64,000 nt of DNA. Source: Brevibacillus composti. GTDB taxonomy: Bacteria; Bacillota; Bacilli; Brevibacillales; Brevibacillaceae. The notes under the pieces are model-generated. The model saw nothing but the letters and a program-made list of their open reading frames with translations. It made no database searches and had not been told where the DNA came from. The stretch covers positions 4,190,501 to 4,254,500 of the forward strand of contig NZ_CP066308.1 of assembly GCF_016406105.1 (NCBI RefSeq), read 5' to 3'. Positions 34,805 through 43,399 of the stretch are shown here, piece by piece. How positions within the stretch are numbered: the stretch's first letter is position 1; each line of letters opens with the position of its first letter. Made by a program: the position numbers and the translations under genes.

Positions 34805-35983
34805 CTATCTCTCGTTTTGTTCGTCTTGGCCGGGGGCCTTGATCGGACTTTGACGGGGTGGTCGTGGACCAAAAAACTGATAGTAATCCACTTTGATATT
34901 GCCGTTGTAGAGCTTTCGTTTTTTGCTCGCTTTGCGTCCGATATGCTCTTCGAATTCTTCGTCCGACGTGAGGAAATAGAGCGACCAGGTATCCAGCGCG
35001 GAGAAGGTTTTGCCCATCTCCTGGTACAAGCGGCTGGCTTGCTTCCAGTCTCCCAGCCTCTCGCCGTACGGAGGGTTGCAAATCAGATAGCCGTACTTCC
35101 GTTTGGTGCGGACGTCGCGGACATCCATCTGCTGAAAATGAATATGCTCATCCACGCCCGCTTCCGCTGCATTCCGTCTGGCCACGCGCAGGATGTCCTC
35201 GTCGATGTCTGTGCCGATAATCTCCAGAGGCTGGTCGTAACGGGCCAGATCATGCGTCTCGGCACGCGCTTCCCGCCACGCGGTCTTCGGAATGGTCGGC
35301 CAGCTCTCCGAGACGAATTCCCGGTTCATGCCGGGGGCGATATTTTGCCCGATCAAGGCGGCTTCGATCGGAATCGTGCCCGAGCCGCACATCGGGTCCA
35401 TCAACACCCGGTCCGGCTTCCAGCGGGAGAGCAAAATCATCGCGGCGGCCATGGTCTCTTTCAGCGGTGCGGCCCCGATCAATGTGCGATATCCCCGCTT
35501 GTGCAGACCCGGGCCCGTCGTGTCGATCGTCAGGGTAGCGGTATCCTTTAGCAGTGCTACCTCGATTTTGTAAAGCGGCCCCTTTTCCTCAAACCAATCC
35601 TGCTTGTACGTTTTTTTCAAGCTTTCCACGACTGCCTTTTTGACGATGGCCTGGCAGTCCGGGACGCTGAAGAGTGTCGATTTGACCGATTTCCCTTCGA
35701 CCGGGAAAGTGGCGTCGACCGGGATCCAGTCGGACCAAGGAAGCGCCTTGGTCTTCTCAAACAGTTCGTCAAAGGTGGTCGCCTGAAATTCCCCTATTTT
35801 AAGACGCACGCGATCCGCCGTTCGTAACCATAAATTTGTCCTGGCGATGGCAGAAATATCGGCAGTGAACTCTACCTTGCCATTGTCTACTCTGACGTCT
35901 TCATAGCCGAGTGCTTTTACCTCATCGGCCACCACGGACTCCAGCCCGAAGGTTGCCGTTGCAATCAAGTTTACTTTTTGCAT
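34805..35983 (-). CDS. ypsC: THUMP-domain 23S rRNA methyltransferase (RlmL/YpsC family)
   Basis: A 392-residue RNA guanine-N2 methyltransferase. An N-terminal ferredoxin-like and THUMP region (LKIGEFQATTFDELFEKTKAL) is followed by a Rossmann-type SAM domain with MDPMCGSGTIPIEAAL for cofactor binding and the catalytic NPPYGERLGD for target amino groups. ATG 35983 follows AGGAGA. Cytosolic. The SLH-DUF4855 gene begins 23 bp after its stop on the same strand, so the two may share a transcript though their jobs look unrelated. Confidence 0.9.
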   Translation of the reverse strand: MQKVNLIATATFGLESVVADEVKALGYEDVRVDNGKVEFTADISAIARTNLWLRTADRVRLKIGEFQATTFDELFEKTKALPWSDWIPVDATFPVEGKSVKSTLFSVPDCQAIVKKAVVESLKKTYKQDWFEEKGPLYKIEVALLKDTATLTIDTTGPGLHKRGYRTLIGAAPLKETMAAAMILLSRWKPDRVLMDPMCGSGTIPIEAALIGQNIAPGMNREFVSESWPTIPKTAWREARAETHDLARYDQPLEIIGTDIDEDILRVARRNAAEAGVDEHIHFQQMDVRDVRTKRKYGYLICNPPYGERLGDWKQASRLYQEMGKTFSALDTWSLYFLTSDEEFEEHIGRKASKKRKLYNGNIKVDYYQFFGPRPPRQSPIKAPGQDEQNER

Positions 35984-36135
35984 GGATACGATCTCCTGTC
36001 CTTGCTAGATGGCAGGGGGTCTTGTCCCCCTATCATATATTACCCGATTCGGCTGGGATAATGGAAATCTTCTACACCTAATTGTTTTACTTACACCCGT
36101 TCGTTGAAAAGGATAAGAAATCGCGGCCGTAGTGA

Positions 36136-36246
36136 GAAGAAGCATGTCTCCCTGCTTCGCTCCGGGCTCCGCCTGCAGGGATGCTGAGACTGTCTGCTCC
36201 GCTGGGCTTGGCTACACAGTCGCTGCGCAGGGAGACATGCTTCTTC
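36136..36246. repeat. Long palindromic repeat element, copy 1
   Basis: A 111-bp element whose outer arms are perfect 20-bp inverted repeats: GAAGAAGCATGTCTCCCTGC at 36136-36155 and its reverse complement at 36227-36246. The interior shares CCCAGCGGAG, GCGACTGTG and GGCGGAGCCCGGAGC with copy 2, but in the opposite orientation. No coding frame. Confidence 0.8.
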
Positions 36247-36328
36247 CCGGTGCTTGCTTTTTGAAAGGATGTGATGGCTTTTACATGGATGGGGAAAAAT
36301 TGATCCTCAAGTTGGAAAGTCCGCATTT

Positions 36329-36361
36329 AAAAAAGCCCGGAGTAGATTTCCGGACTTTTTT
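36329..36361. terminator. Bidirectional terminator between the two palindromes
   Basis: AAAAAAGCCCGG pairs with CCGGACTTTTTT with one mismatch. On the minus strand it lies downstream of glcD-glcF and probably ends that operon. The rest of 35984-36672 outside this and the two palindromes shows nothing I can name. Confidence 0.75.
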
Positions 36362-36444
36362 GGAAGCGAACATATGAATTTGTGTACCTGAAGGCGAAAT
36401 TGTGCAGTTACAAAGCAGTGGGGACCATCAGCCGACTGTCACTG

Positions 36445-36639
36445 GAAGAAGCATGTTTCCCTGCGGCGCGACTGTGGAGCCCTGCCCAGCGGAGGAGTCA
36501 TTCGCGGGAAAAAGGGGCGCAACGTGGGATGACCCCGAAGCGCTACTCCTTTTGCGAACCCCCGCGAATTACTCTGGAGCGGCCAGTGAATCTCCTTGCG
36601 GGGCGGAGCCCGGAGCCTAGCAGGGAAACATGCTTCTTC
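36445..36639. repeat. Long palindromic repeat element, copy 2
   Basis: A 195-bp element with perfect 20-bp outer arms, GAAGAAGCATGTTTCCCTGC at 36445-36464 and its reverse complement at 36620-36639. It is homologous to copy 1 read backwards, with an added central block whose ends (GAGTCATTCGCGGG and CCCGCGAATTACTC) form a second stem with one mismatch. Confidence 0.8.
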
Positions 36640-36672
36640 TCACCGCAGCCCCGTTCCTCCACTATTTAATAA

Positions 36673-37965
36673 CTACAACGCCCGATCCAGCAAATCCATA
36701 AGATGCACCGCTTCCACTTTCCCTTCCAACCCCGCCCGCAGTATCCCTTTTTTCATCTGCAGCAAACACCCCGGATTAGAGGTAGCGATGATCTGCGCTT
36801 TGGTCTCCTTGACGTGCTCCATCTTCCCGTCGAGGATATGCATCGACATGTCAAAGTTGGTGATATTGTAGATGCCGGCGGAGCCGCAGCAGCTGTCCGC
36901 CCCGTTCATTTCGGCCAGCTCCAGTCCGGGGATGCTTTTCAGCAGCTGGCGCGGCTGATTGCGGATACCTTGGCCGTGTGCGAGATGGCAGGAGTCCTGG
37001 TAGGTGACGCGGGCATGAAGCGGCTTGGTAAAGGTCAGCGGCGGCAGCTCTGCCAAGAGTTCACCCGCATCCCTGACTTTCGCCACAAAGGCGCACGCCC
37101 GGTCTCGCCACTCAGGATGGTCGTGAAACCAGTGGTGATACTCTTTTAAAGCCGCACCACAGCCGCCTGCATTGTTGACGATCAAATCAACATCTGCCTG
37201 CTCACATGCGGCAATGTTGCGCTTGGCGAGCCGGATGGCCCCTTCCTTTTCTCCGGCATGGGCGTGGAGCGCCCCGCAGCAGCCTTGCCCTTCGATAAAA
37301 ACGACATCGCAGCCTGCTTTGGTCAGCAGGCGGGCGGTCGCCTGGTTGGTCTCAAAATACATCACATCCATGACGCAGCCGGTAAACAGCCCGATTTTCA
37401 GAGCAGCTTCTCCTTCGGCCTGCATCACCGGTTTCCGCTGCTTTCTCTCCTTGGGGGAAGCGATCCTGTCCACCGCCTGCTGCATCTCGGCCATTTCACG
37501 CGGCAAAAGGCGGATCAGCCCTGTCTTGTTAGCCAGCTCTTGCAGTCCCAGGCTTTGCGCCGCCCACAGCGCTGTCCCCGCCGCCCTCACCCGCTCCGGG
37601 TAGGGAAACACGTGATCGAACATCAGCCGGCGCAAAAATGGCTGCCTGGCTCCGCTCTTTTTGTCGTCCTCCACGACCTCCCGTGCGGTTTCCACCAGAC
37701 TTCCATAGGAGACACCGGCGGGGCAGGCTGTCTCGCAAGCCCGGCAGCCGAGGCAGGCGTACATGTTTTTTTCAAACTCCGGGTCTATGGCAAGCTGGCC
37801 GTTCGCAACCCCTTTCATCAGGGCGATGCGCCCCCGCGGACTTTGCGATTCCAGGCCTGTTTCCCGGTAGGTCGGACAGGCGGGCAGGCAAAAGCCGCAA
37901 TGCATGCAGTTCATGATTTCATCCATGTTGAATTTGGCCAGTCCTCCGCGATGCGCTGTGCTCAT
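36673..37965 (-). CDS. glcF: Glycolate oxidase iron-sulfur subunit
   Basis: A 430-residue electron-transfer subunit. Two 4Fe-4S clusters are visible as CMHCGFCLPACP (about residues 20-31) and CLGCRACETACP (about 70-81), followed by two cysteine-rich CCG domains (GCCGALHAHAGEKEG, and DSCHLAHGQG with SCCGSAG). It passes electrons from the flavoprotein GlcD toward the respiratory chain at the membrane. ATG overlaps the glcD stop by 4 bp. No third subunit (GlcE) is seen beside it, as is usual in Bacillales. Confidence 0.9.
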   Translation of the reverse strand: MSTAHRGGLAKFNMDEIMNCMHCGFCLPACPTYRETGLESQSPRGRIALMKGVANGQLAIDPEFEKNMYACLGCRACETACPAGVSYGSLVETAREVVEDDKKSGARQPFLRRLMFDHVFPYPERVRAAGTALWAAQSLGLQELANKTGLIRLLPREMAEMQQAVDRIASPKERKQRKPVMQAEGEAALKIGLFTGCVMDVMYFETNQATARLLTKAGCDVVFIEGQGCCGALHAHAGEKEGAIRLAKRNIAACEQADVDLIVNNAGGCGAALKEYHHWFHDHPEWRDRACAFVAKVRDAGELLAELPPLTFTKPLHARVTYQDSCHLAHGQGIRNQPRQLLKSIPGLELAEMNGADSCCGSAGIYNITNFDMSMHILDGKMEHVKETKAQIIATSNPGCLLQMKKGILRAGLEGKVEAVHLMDLLDRAL

Positions 37966-39374
37966 CGTTTCACCACCACTCTCCGTCGGCCGCTGCCTGC
38001 GAACATTTTTCCGGGATTCATGATGTGATTCGGGTCAAAAGCCGCCTTGATCCGCTTCATCAGCTCGATGCCGCCCGGTCCTGCTTTGAGGTCGAGGTAG
38101 TTCATTTTGGCCATGCCGACGCCGTGCTCCCCGGTGATCGTCCCCCCCAAGCGGATAGCAGCATGGAATATTTCCTCAAACGCTTGCTCGACACGCTTGA
38201 TCTCTTCCTGATCCCGTTCGTCCGTCATACAGGTGGGATGCAGGTTGCCGTCTCCGGCATGGCCAAACGTGCAGATATGGAGCTGGTATTTTTCGGCGAT
38301 CCGCTCGACCTCCGCAACCATCTCCGCCAAGCGGGAGCGCGGAACCGTCGCGTCCTCCAAAATCGTCGTGGGGCGCAGTCTGGAGAGCGCCGCCAATGCT
38401 GATCGCCGAGCCGCCAGCAGCTTCGCCCCCTCTTCCGGCGTCGTCGCCAGCTTCACTTCGGCAGCCCCCTGCTGCCTCGCGATCTCCGCGATCCTCTCTA
38501 TATCCTGCTCGACCAAATCGGCCGGCCCGTCCTGCTCGATCAGGAGCATCGACTTCATCTCCAGAGGCAGACCCAGCTTGGCGAAATCATCCACGACCTT
38601 CATCGTGGACTGGTCCAAAAACTCGATGGTAGCCGGGATGATCTTGTCGGCAATCACCTTTTCTACCGTCTTCGCCGCATCCACCAGATTGGTATAGTAG
38701 GCGACGAGCGTCCGCTTCGACTCCGGCAGGGGAAGCAGCTTCACCGTTATTTCCGTAATGACGGCGAGGGTCCCTTCCGACCCGACCAATAGCCTGGTCA
38801 TGTCGTACCCGGCCACGTCCTTCATGTTCTTCCCGCCGCAGCGAAGCACCTCTCCCGACGGTAGGACGTATTCCAGCCCCAGGATATAATCCTTGGTCAC
38901 CCCGTATTTCAGCCCTCTCATCCCGCCCGCGCATTGTGCCAGATTTCCGCCGATGGTGGAAATTCGCATGCTGCCCGGATCAGGCGGATAAAACAGGCCG
39001 ACGGCTTCGACTGCTGCGTGCAGATCGGCTGTCACCACCCCGGGACCGAGTGTGGCCGTCAGGTTTTGCTGGTCGATCTCGTAGATTTGATTCATACGGT
39101 TCATGTTCAGGACGATGCCGCCTTCGACCGGAATCGTCCCCCCGGCCAGATTGGTTCCGGACCCCCGCGGTACGATTGGGATGCCGTGCGCATTCGCCAG
39201 CTTCAAGACAGCAGCCACCTCCTCCGCGCCCGCCGGCATGACGACCGCATCCGGCATCGCCTGGAATATCGGAGTCGCGTCATAGGAGTACGCATACAAT
39301 TCATTGGGTGTATCGAGAACATACTTTTCTCCCACGATGGCTCTCAGCTCATCCCGGATCGCCTTTTCCAGCAT
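37962..39374 (-). CDS. glcD: Glycolate oxidase FAD-binding subunit
   Basis: A 470-residue FAD-linked oxidase of the vanillyl-alcohol-oxidase fold that oxidises 2-hydroxy acids such as glycolate or lactate. The FAD domain has VVPRGSGTNLAGGTIPVEGGI and MRISTIGGNLAQCAGGMRG; the C-terminal domain has FGHAGDGNLHPT and GEHGVGMAK, both family hallmarks. Start ATG 39374 behind GGAGGAGAG. Forms an operon with glcF under the promoter at 39435-39464. The exact 2-hydroxy acid cannot be told from sequence. Confidence 0.9.
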   Translation of the reverse strand: MLEKAIRDELRAIVGEKYVLDTPNELYAYSYDATPIFQAMPDAVVMPAGAEEVAAVLKLANAHGIPIVPRGSGTNLAGGTIPVEGGIVLNMNRMNQIYEIDQQNLTATLGPGVVTADLHAAVEAVGLFYPPDPGSMRISTIGGNLAQCAGGMRGLKYGVTKDYILGLEYVLPSGEVLRCGGKNMKDVAGYDMTRLLVGSEGTLAVITEITVKLLPLPESKRTLVAYYTNLVDAAKTVEKVIADKIIPATIEFLDQSTMKVVDDFAKLGLPLEMKSMLLIEQDGPADLVEQDIERIAEIARQQGAAEVKLATTPEEGAKLLAARRSALAALSRLRPTTILEDATVPRSRLAEMVAEVERIAEKYQLHICTFGHAGDGNLHPTCMTDERDQEEIKRVEQAFEEIFHAAIRLGGTITGEHGVGMAKMNYLDLKAGPGGIELMKRIKAAFDPNHIMNPGKMFAGSGRRRVVVKR

Positions 39375-39434
39375 TTTCTCTCCTCCGTCTGGTTTGTCTT
39401 CTGATCATCCTAGCCCAACCGCCAATTCCTTTCT

Positions 39435-39464
39435 ATTATATTGCAAAGTTTCTCCTATTAACAA
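39435..39464 (-). promoter_or_regulatory. Promoter of glcD-glcF
   Basis: On the minus strand TTGTTA (39464-39459) and TATAAT (39440-39435) are spaced 18 bp, about 60 bp before the glcD start. Confidence 0.55.
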
Positions 39465-39496
39465 AATATTGTATGTATTCCGAACAATGGTTTCTC

Positions 39497-39536
39497 CAAA
39501 AAAACAGACAACCCCCACTCTCGCATGGGGGCTGCC
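39497..39536 (-). terminator. Terminator after the amidohydrolase remnant
   Basis: On the minus strand GCAGCCCCCA and TGGGGGTTGT can pair in a hairpin with core CCCCCA/TGGGGG, followed about 5 bases later by a run of seven T. No intact gene reads into it, only the remnant at 39565-39700. Confidence 0.65.
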
Positions 39537-39564
39537 CGTAAAAGATTCATCGTCTCCAAATGTC

Positions 39565-39700
39565 CTAGTCAAGATGGGGCAAATACTCAATATCTGGAAG
39601 CGTCACAAGTTTACCGTTCATGTACACTTGCCCCACATGTTTGAGTGCCCAAATATCATCAACGGGATTATCATCCGGGTGAAGTCCTTTTTTGTCTTGC
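39565..39700 (-). pseudogene. C-terminal remnant of an amidohydrolase-family protein
   Basis: The last 36 codons of a minus-strand frame read NPVDDIWALKHVGQVYMNGK and on to the stop at 39565. That is the conserved tail of metal-dependent amidohydrolases (NPLEDI, then a strand ending in an xNGK/xDGR turn). Upstream the match is lost, apparently through a one-base frameshift near GGATGATAAT and then deletion. A terminator still follows it, which suggests that a full gene once stood here. Confidence 0.45.
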
Positions 39701-39813
39701 AAAAAGTCCGGATGGCTCACTCCCGGTCCCTGCGTAGCCGTCCGCTCCGGGCTGCTCTCGTATAGAACCGCATTTTCCGCACAAGGTAAAGAAAGGAAAG
39801 GAGTGCTTTTGCC

Positions 39814-40623
39814 ATGCCCGAGCTTCCGGAAATGGAAAACTACCGCCGCTTGCTGCATGAACGAGTAGTGGGCCGCCCCATTACAGATGTGCAGGTGGAG
39901 CGCGAAAAAACGATTAATCTCCCGGTGCCCGACTTTGCCTCGCATCTAAGGGGCAACTCCTTCACCGCCATCGAACGGAGAGGGAAACACCTGCTGTTTC
40001 ATTTGCAATCTGGCCGCGTCCTGCTGCTTCATCTCATGCTCGGCGGTTTTTTGTATTGGGGCACCGAGGAAGACAAACTAGACAGGACGGCGCAGGTTGC
40101 CCTTTCTACAGGAGCGCGCATCCTCTATTTTCACGGTTTGCGCCTGGGGTATTTGCACCTTCTGACCCGGGAGGAAGCAGATGAGCGGATGAGCCATCTC
40201 GGCCCCGAACCGCTCGACCCGTCATTTACGGCCGACGCCTTCTCCCGGCTGCTGAAGCAAAAGCGCAGCGCTTTGAAAAGCGCCTGGGTCGATCAGCATC
40301 TGCTGGCGGGAATCGGCAATTGCTATGCGGATGAGATCTGCTTCCGCGCCCGGATTCTTCCCCTGCGCCGGATTCCTACTCTCTCGCCGGAGGACATCGG
40401 CAGGCTGTATGAAGCGATGCGGACATTGCTCCCCGAGGCGATCCGGTACGGAGGCTACATGGAAACGCCGCTCTTCCGCGAGGACCGGCTGACCGGGGGA
40501 TACAATGAGCGCTGCCTGGTCTACGCCCGTGGCAATGAGCCCTGTCCCCGCTGCGGTCACCCGATCACGCAGGATGTCTGGTCCTCGCGCAAAGTTTTCT
40601 ACTGTCCCCATTGCCAGCATTAG
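39814..40623 (+). CDS. Fpg/Nei-family DNA glycosylase
   Basis: A 269-residue base-excision repair enzyme. The N-terminus MPELPEMENYRRLL supplies the catalytic proline and glutamates; residues 150-210 form the helix-two-turn-helix domain (LLAGIGNCYADEICFRARI); the C-terminus is a zinc finger (CPRCGHP and CPHCQH). The segment between, SSRKVFYC, replaces the more usual GRSTFYC, so it may be a paralogue of MutM with shifted specificity. ATG 39814 follows AAAGGAG. Its stop overlaps the convergent acetyltransferase gene by 4 bp. Confidence 0.87.
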   Translation: MPELPEMENYRRLLHERVVGRPITDVQVEREKTINLPVPDFASHLRGNSFTAIERRGKHLLFHLQSGRVLLLHLMLGGFLYWGTEEDKLDRTAQVALSTGARILYFHGLRLGYLHLLTREEADERMSHLGPEPLDPSFTADAFSRLLKQKRSALKSAWVDQHLLAGIGNCYADEICFRARILPLRRIPTLSPEDIGRLYEAMRTLLPEAIRYGGYMETPLFREDRLTGGYNERCLVYARGNEPCPRCGHPITQDVWSSRKVFYCPHCQH

Positions 40624-41519
40624 GCCTCCATCGGGCGGACCATGTACACCTGTTCAGTGCCGGAGGGAGCAAAGCCGGCCTGTTCCAGTACGCGCAGCAC
40701 CCATTCCTCCGAGGCGGGCAGGTTAAACGTCCCTCTCCGGCAAGGGGCGCTGAGCGGCGCGTAAGCATGCCCCAGCAAGACACGGACGATCTCTTCCCGA
40801 TCGGAGCGCTCCGGCTGACAGGCGCACTGGCGCAGCGTAATCGAGGCCAGCTTTCCTTCCTCGTCAAAGGTGCGCCGGAACAGCACATACCCGACCACTT
40901 CACCCGCAGGGTCCTCCGCGAAAATCGCCTCGCCGTCGCGGAGACTCTGCCATTGGTTTTGCCAGGGAATCAGCTCCGGGTAAAAGGAGAGGGCAGCCGC
41001 CTCCTGCGGGATCCCGCGGCGAATTCGATAGGGATGGGCGGATAGATCGCCAAAGGGATCCCCGACAAAGGGCTCCGTGTGCTGCCAGAACAGAAGCCGA
41101 TCCTTGATCTCATAGCCGAGCTGCCGGTAGAGTGCGATCGCTTTGTCATTCTGACTGACAGCCTCCAGCGTGGCTAGGTGCACGCCCTCTTCCCGGTACA
41201 AATCCAGCGTCGCCTCCATCAGCTTGCGGCCCACCCCTTGGCGGCGGTACTCGGTCTTTACCCCCGTGCCGCCATTCCACGCTATTTTTTTGCCTCCCAC
41301 GGTGCGGACGCCGCTGGCGGCCAGACCGACCGGTTCTCCGTCTGCGAATGCCACCACGGACAGCGAGGAGGTATACCCTTCCGTTCCCAGCCTTTGCATC
41401 ATCGTCTCTACCGTCATGGTAATGGGAAAGTAATACCCCTCGAACCCCCGGTTCCAGGCCATGGTAATTTCGTCCAGCGTACATGCGGGGAAACGTTTGA
41501 TGGAAATCATCGGCACCAC
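40620..41519 (-). CDS. GNAT family N-acetyltransferase
   Basis: A 299-residue protein with an N-terminal GNAT fold: the acetyl-CoA loop is EYRRQGVGRKLMEATLDLY, followed by NDKAIALYRQLGYEIKDRLLFW. The C-terminal 130 residues form a second, degenerate GNAT-like half (YVLFRRTFDEEGKLASITL). I keep GTG 41519 as the start because AAAGGGTG is well spaced to it; an ATG three codons later is possible. The acetyl acceptor is unknown. Cytosolic. Confidence 0.8.
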   Translation of the reverse strand: MVPMISIKRFPACTLDEITMAWNRGFEGYYFPITMTVETMMQRLGTEGYTSSLSVVAFADGEPVGLAASGVRTVGGKKIAWNGGTGVKTEYRRQGVGRKLMEATLDLYREEGVHLATLEAVSQNDKAIALYRQLGYEIKDRLLFWQHTEPFVGDPFGDLSAHPYRIRRGIPQEAAALSFYPELIPWQNQWQSLRDGEAIFAEDPAGEVVGYVLFRRTFDEEGKLASITLRQCACQPERSDREEIVRVLLGHAYAPLSAPCRRGTFNLPASEEWVLRVLEQAGFAPSGTEQVYMVRPMEA

Positions 41520-41654
41520 ACAACACCCTTTCTTTTATCAGCGATGGGACCGCCGCAAATCACGTTCGCACCGACTCGGTGACAACAGCCGAACCCTTCT
41601 GCTTGTGATTGATAAAAAAATTTTAATCGATAAATTTGAAAAATTCAATCTGTT

Positions 41655-42143
41655 TTGCGGGAAACCCGCTCGTTCTTGCTGTATGCTGGTAAAAATGTGC
41701 GCAAGCGAACCATGATGTACCTGCAGGCTGTTCCCGAGGAGCTCGTGGACTGGCGGCCGGGTGAAGACAAATTTTCTATCGGGGACCTGATCCGCCATCT
41801 CGGTTCGACGGAGCTCATGTTTCTTCACGCCATGACTCATCAGGAGTGGAAGTATGAGGGACATGGGCCGGAAAAAGGCAGAACGCTGCCCGAGGCCATC
41901 GCCTATCTGCAGGCTTGCCACAAGACAGCGCAGGAGGGGCTGAATCAGCTGGAGCCGGAGTCGCTTACCGGGAAAGTAAAAAATATGCTGGGCTATGAGG
42001 TGAGTGTCTGGAGACTTCTGATGGCGATGGCCGAGCATGAAATTCATCACCGCGGGCAGCTCTCCGCCTACCTGCAGGCAAACGGAATCCAGCCTCCCCA
42101 GATATTCGGCCTGAAAATTGAGCAGATCCCAACGACGTCCTAA
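41655..42143 (+). CDS. DinB family protein
   Basis: A 162-residue four-helix-bundle protein of the DinB/YfiT metal-binding superfamily. The three likely metal-ligand histidines lie in IRHLGSTE, and in the pair within AEHEIHHRGQLSAYL. The DWRPGEDKFSIGDL segment is typical of the family, some members of which are thiol transferases. The start is uncertain: TTG 41655 gives a complete fold but no ribosome site is seen. It converges on the YkvA gene with 1 bp between them. Confidence 0.75.
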   Translation: MRETRSFLLYAGKNVRKRTMMYLQAVPEELVDWRPGEDKFSIGDLIRHLGSTELMFLHAMTHQEWKYEGHGPEKGRTLPEAIAYLQACHKTAQEGLNQLEPESLTGKVKNMLGYEVSVWRLLMAMAEHEIHHRGQLSAYLQANGIQPPQIFGLKIEQIPTTS

Positions 42144-42144
42144 C

Positions 42145-42534
42145 CTACTCCTTTTTTTCCAATCTCTCGTCGATCTCATCCAGCTCGGCCAGCACCTCTG
42201 ATCCAAACCAGTCGGTCAGCTTGCCGCGCGCCTTTGCTTTGACATCCTCATTGATGTAGACCGCGACGACGACCAAAGCGCTGATCAACGTCGTCAAATC
42301 GTCGCCGTAGCCGACCACCGGCATCATGTCCGGCATTACATCCAGGGGACTGATAAAATAGCCCAAGGCCCCCAATATGACCGTCTTCGCCCATGCAGGC
42401 GTTTTGGGGTTCTGCAGCGCATAATAAAGCAGGAGCGCAACGTAGACGACTTTGCCTCCTGCTTTTTTGGCGAATTTCTTCACCTTTGTCCAAAAAGACT
42501 CCTCCGAATATACCTTGGCGTATTTATCCGACAT
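42145..42534 (-). CDS. YkvA/DUF1232 membrane protein
   Basis: A 129-residue protein with the DUF1232 signature ALGYFISPLDVMPDMMPVVGYGDDL between two hydrophobic segments. Members are small membrane proteins of unknown role. ATG 42534 follows CAGGAGGTG; upstream codons in the frame lack a ribosome site. The tail is charged (ELDEIDERLEKKE). Confidence 0.82.
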   Translation of the reverse strand: MSDKYAKVYSEESFWTKVKKFAKKAGGKVVYVALLLYYALQNPKTPAWAKTVILGALGYFISPLDVMPDMMPVVGYGDDLTTLISALVVVAVYINEDVKAKARGKLTDWFGSEVLAELDEIDERLEKKE

Positions 42535-42688
42535 CCTTGCACCTCCTGACTCCTCAGGGAGACTGTTTAGGCATCCGTCTGTACATGGTAAGATAAGGGC
42601 AGCAACTGTCAAGAGCGGTCCGGCCGCCATCGCGGCTTTCCGGTTAACTCTTGACGGTCACGAATTCATGCAAAATGAGGCGAACAAC

Positions 42689-43354
42689 ATGACCACCAAA
42701 CCAGCCAAAATTATCCTGTTTGCGGGGGGCCGCCTGGGCAGTTGGGCGTTGGAGGAAATCGAAGAAAATGACTGCCTGATCGGCGTTGACCGCGGCGCAT
42801 TGTTTCTGCTCCAGCACGGGAAGCGGCCGCATTTGGCGATCGGAGATTTCGACTCGGTCACACGGGAGGAACGCGAGCTCATTCGCCAAAACAGCGAGGG
42901 CATGCTCACCTGCGACCCGGTCATGAAGGATTTGACCGACACCGAGATGGGCCTGCGCTGGGCCTTGGAGAGAAGACCTGCCGAGATCGTTCTCACCGGC
43001 GCGCTGGGCTCCCGCTTTGACCACGCGCTGGCCAATGTGCACCTCCTCGCGAAAGCGCTCGAAGCCGGGGTGCCCTGCCGCATCGTGGACGAAACTAACC
43101 AGATCATGCTGGTAGAAGGGCACGCCACCATCAGACGCAGCCGCTTTTCGCATGTCTCCCTGCTGCCGCTGACGGAGAAGGTCACAGGCATTACCCTGAC
43201 CGGATTTCAATACCCGCTCAACAACGCCACCTTGCAAACCGGCGATACCTTGGGGATCAGCAATGTTCTGCTGGGCGAGACAGGAACGATATCGGTCGAG
43301 AGCGGCCGGCTGATCGCCGTTCAGAGCAGTGACGAATCCCCGTTCGATGCCTGA
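42689..43354 (+). CDS. Thiamine pyrophosphokinase
   Basis: A 221-residue enzyme that converts thiamine and ATP to thiamine pyrophosphate. GVDRGALFLL and LAIGDFDSV carry the nucleotide- and metal-binding Asp residues of the family; LTGALGSRFDHALANVHLL is the second hallmark. The C-terminal part is the beta-sandwich thiamine-binding domain. The frame is open to 42452, but ATG 42689 with GAGG about 8 bases upstream gives the normal length; ATG 42668 is an alternative. Divergent from the YkvA gene. Confidence 0.88.
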   Translation: MTTKPAKIILFAGGRLGSWALEEIEENDCLIGVDRGALFLLQHGKRPHLAIGDFDSVTREERELIRQNSEGMLTCDPVMKDLTDTEMGLRWALERRPAEIVLTGALGSRFDHALANVHLLAKALEAGVPCRIVDETNQIMLVEGHATIRRSRFSHVSLLPLTEKVTGITLTGFQYPLNNATLQTGDTLGISNVLLGETGTISVESGRLIAVQSSDESPFDA

Positions 43355-43399
43355 TTATGCAGCCGCGCCGCCTTTTATGAACCGACTCTCCGGGCAGCT

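Noticed and set aside
32985-34853. 622-codon plus-strand frame
   Set aside because: Antisense to the SLH-DUF4855 gene, whose signal peptide, SLH motifs and ribosome site are clear; the mirror frame has none of these.
36402-36669. Frames across palindrome copy 2
   Set aside because: They follow the inverted-repeat structure on both strands and have no ribosome site or motif.
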